NCBI GenBank assembly: GCA_043777755.1
Contig: JAYWHK010000202.1
Span: 1-8,520, forward strand
DNA from: CANHEE01 sp043777755
Lineage (GTDB): Bacteria > Bacteroidota > Bacteroidia > Chitinophagales > Saprospiraceae
Direction: 5' to 3'
Length of the DNA: 8,520 nucleotides
Translations under genes and position numbers: made by a program
Part shown: positions 7,728-8,520 of the stretch, piece by piece
How positions within the stretch are numbered: the stretch's first letter is position 1
How the letters are laid out: the number at the start of each line of letters is the position of its first letter
The notes under the pieces: model-generated
The model's database searches: none
The model's input: the letters and a program-made list of their open reading frames with translations, nothing else
Told to the model about the DNA's origin: nothing

Positions 7728-7735
7728 CAAAGGTA
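7728..7735 (-). promoter_or_regulatory. TAnnTTTG (-7) promoter box directly before the methyltransferase gene
   Basis: The minus strand reads TACCTTTG and then cggc before the ATG at 7723. This matches the Bacteroidota sigma factor -7 consensus TAnnTTTG. A TTTG (7755-7752) lies 16 bp upstream as a -33 candidate, slightly shorter than the usual spacing. Transcription would start at or within a few bases of the ATG, giving a leaderless or very short-leader mRNA. Confidence 0.5.
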
Positions 7736-7751
7736 GTTATTTTTTTGTTGT

Positions 7752-7785
7752 CAAAAATATAAAAAACTATTTATTCGTACACAAA
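7752..7785 (-). promoter_or_regulatory. Alternative promoter for the methyltransferase gene
   Basis: The minus strand has TTTG at 7785-7782, a 22-bp spacer, and TATTTTTG at 7759-7752, fitting TTTG...TAnnTTTG with acceptable spacing. It overlaps the 3' end of the preceding gene and would give a leader of roughly 20-25 nt. It competes with the box at 7728-7735, and A/T richness makes a chance match possible. Confidence 0.4.
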
Positions 7786-8366
7786 TGTTTTACCCGAAGC
7801 CAATCTTCTTCAGTATCTGTATCTGATAAAACTGGCAAAAGAAAGTAATTCTTATCTAAATGTTCTATATTTTCTATCGTTTTTGATAAAACCTCACTAC
7901 TACTCCAAGTAATATTGTCAAAAACAGTAGGCTCAAAAGAGGTCATTCCTAAAAGATAATAACCGCCATCATCGGCAGGACCCAGTACAAAATCGTGCTT
8001 GTCAAGCGCATAAAAGGCATCATTAATAATTTTTTCATTCAATTCAGCACAATCACTTCCTACAATCAATACTTTTTTTATATTTTTTGAAAAAATAAAA
8101 GCAAAGGCATTTTTCATTCTATCGCCTAAACCATCGCCATGTTGGGTGTTTTTTTCAAAAAAATCATTGTCCCAATCGTCGTTTTTTTCAATAAAATCGC
8201 TGTAAAAAAGAAAACGTTTGCACTCTATTTTTTTAGTTAAACCACAAGTAAAGTTTAACAATTGTTGATAAATCGCCAATGCTTTTTCATCGCCAGTTGT
8301 GGCTGCAATGCGGGTTTTGACTTTTCCTTTAATTGGATTTTTTATGAAAATAATTAAACCATTCAT
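7767..8366 (-). CDS. TIGR04282/DUF2064-family glycosyltransferase (arsenosugar-biosynthesis-like)
   Basis: A 199-residue GT-A-fold protein of the family named TIGR04282 (DUF2064), some members of which sit in arsenosugar biosynthesis clusters. The cellular substrate here is unknown. Visible motifs are a nucleotide-binding start FIKNPIKGKVKTRIA (7-21), QHGDGLGDRM (75-84), a metal/nucleotide-site GSDCAEL (103-109), LGPADDGGYYLLG (128-140), FDNITWSSSEVL (149-160) and the terminal DTDTEEDW (182-189). The start at 8366 places the N-terminal beta strand (GLIIFIKNP) exactly where the family begins. No signal peptide or membrane segment is present, so it should be cytoplasmic. It leads a same-strand block, 43 nt before the rRNA methyltransferase gene. 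No radical-SAM ArsS or other arsenic gene is in the window, so an arsenosugar role is not supported by this context. Confidence 0.87.
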   Translation of the reverse strand: MNGLIIFIKNPIKGKVKTRIAATTGDEKALAIYQQLLNFTCGLTKKIECKRFLFYSDFIEKNDDWDNDFFEKNTQHGDGLGDRMKNAFAFIFSKNIKKVLIVGSDCAELNEKIINDAFYALDKHDFVLGPADDGGYYLLGMTSFEPTVFDNITWSSSEVLSKTIENIEHLDKNYFLLPVLSDTDTEEDWLRVKHLCTNK

Positions 8367-8440
8367 ATTATTTGTTCTTTTAAAAGACTTATTGACTTAT
8401 TCAACCAAGTAGTTGGGCTAAACAGAGTTTTCTTATAAAA

Positions 8441-8499
8441 GCGGCAGAGCCGCAAGATATTTGTCATGCTTTTGGCTTGATGGCGCAAAATGCGCTCAT
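8441..8499. repeat. Palindromic intergenic element, copy 2
   Basis: Two small hairpins with 5-bp stems and A-rich triloops: 8441-8453 (gcggc, AGA, gccgc) and 8483-8495 (gcgca, AAA, tgcgc). Positions 8479-8499 are identical over 21 bp to 223-243. In the left copy the two hairpins are 3 bp apart; here 29 bp separate them. The outer AT-rich inverted arm of the left copy is not evident. It lies upstream of the leftward gene starting at 8366. The rest of 8367-8520 shows no gene. Confidence 0.55.
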
Positions 8500-8520
8500 A
8501 GAAATAGTAGATTTTCCTCG

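Overview
The window is a low-GC chromosomal stretch from a member of the Bacteroidota. The evidence is a secreted metalloprotease ending in a type IX secretion (Por) sorting domain, start codons without Shine-Dalgarno sequences, AT-rich gaps, and a TAnnTTTG-type promoter box. I cannot place it more precisely than phylum. All five protein genes look intact, and I see no tRNA, rRNA, CRISPR array, transposase or phage gene.

Layout: 1-394 is non-coding and AT-rich, with a palindromic repeat at 187-261. 395-4066 (+) encodes a large secreted reprolysin-like (M12B-type) zinc protease with an N-terminal pro-region, several beta-sandwich domains, a P domain and a C-terminal sorting domain. A strong symmetrical hairpin at 4088-4125 separates it from the convergent minus-strand genes. 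In transcription order on the minus strand these are: a TIGR04282/DUF2064 nucleotidyl/glycosyltransferase-like protein (8366-7767), a THUMP-domain RlmL/YpsC-type rRNA guanine-N2 methyltransferase (7723-6533), TrmH tRNA Gm18 2'-O-methyltransferase (6127-5489) and fumarylacetoacetase (5379-4135). 6128-6532 is a 405-nt gap filled with short repeats, a small hairpin and a 99-bp nested palindrome. 8367-8520 is non-coding and carries a second copy of the repeat core found near the left end.

Functionally the minus-strand genes do not form one pathway. Two modify RNA, one ends tyrosine degradation, and one belongs to a sugar-transfer family of uncertain substrate. The 43-nt gap between the DUF2064-like gene and the methyltransferase gene permits co-transcription, but a promoter candidate lies directly in front of the methyltransferase gene. 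I found no convincing new biological system. The most interesting material is the set of intergenic palindromes and repeats, and the altered zinc-site consensus in the protease.
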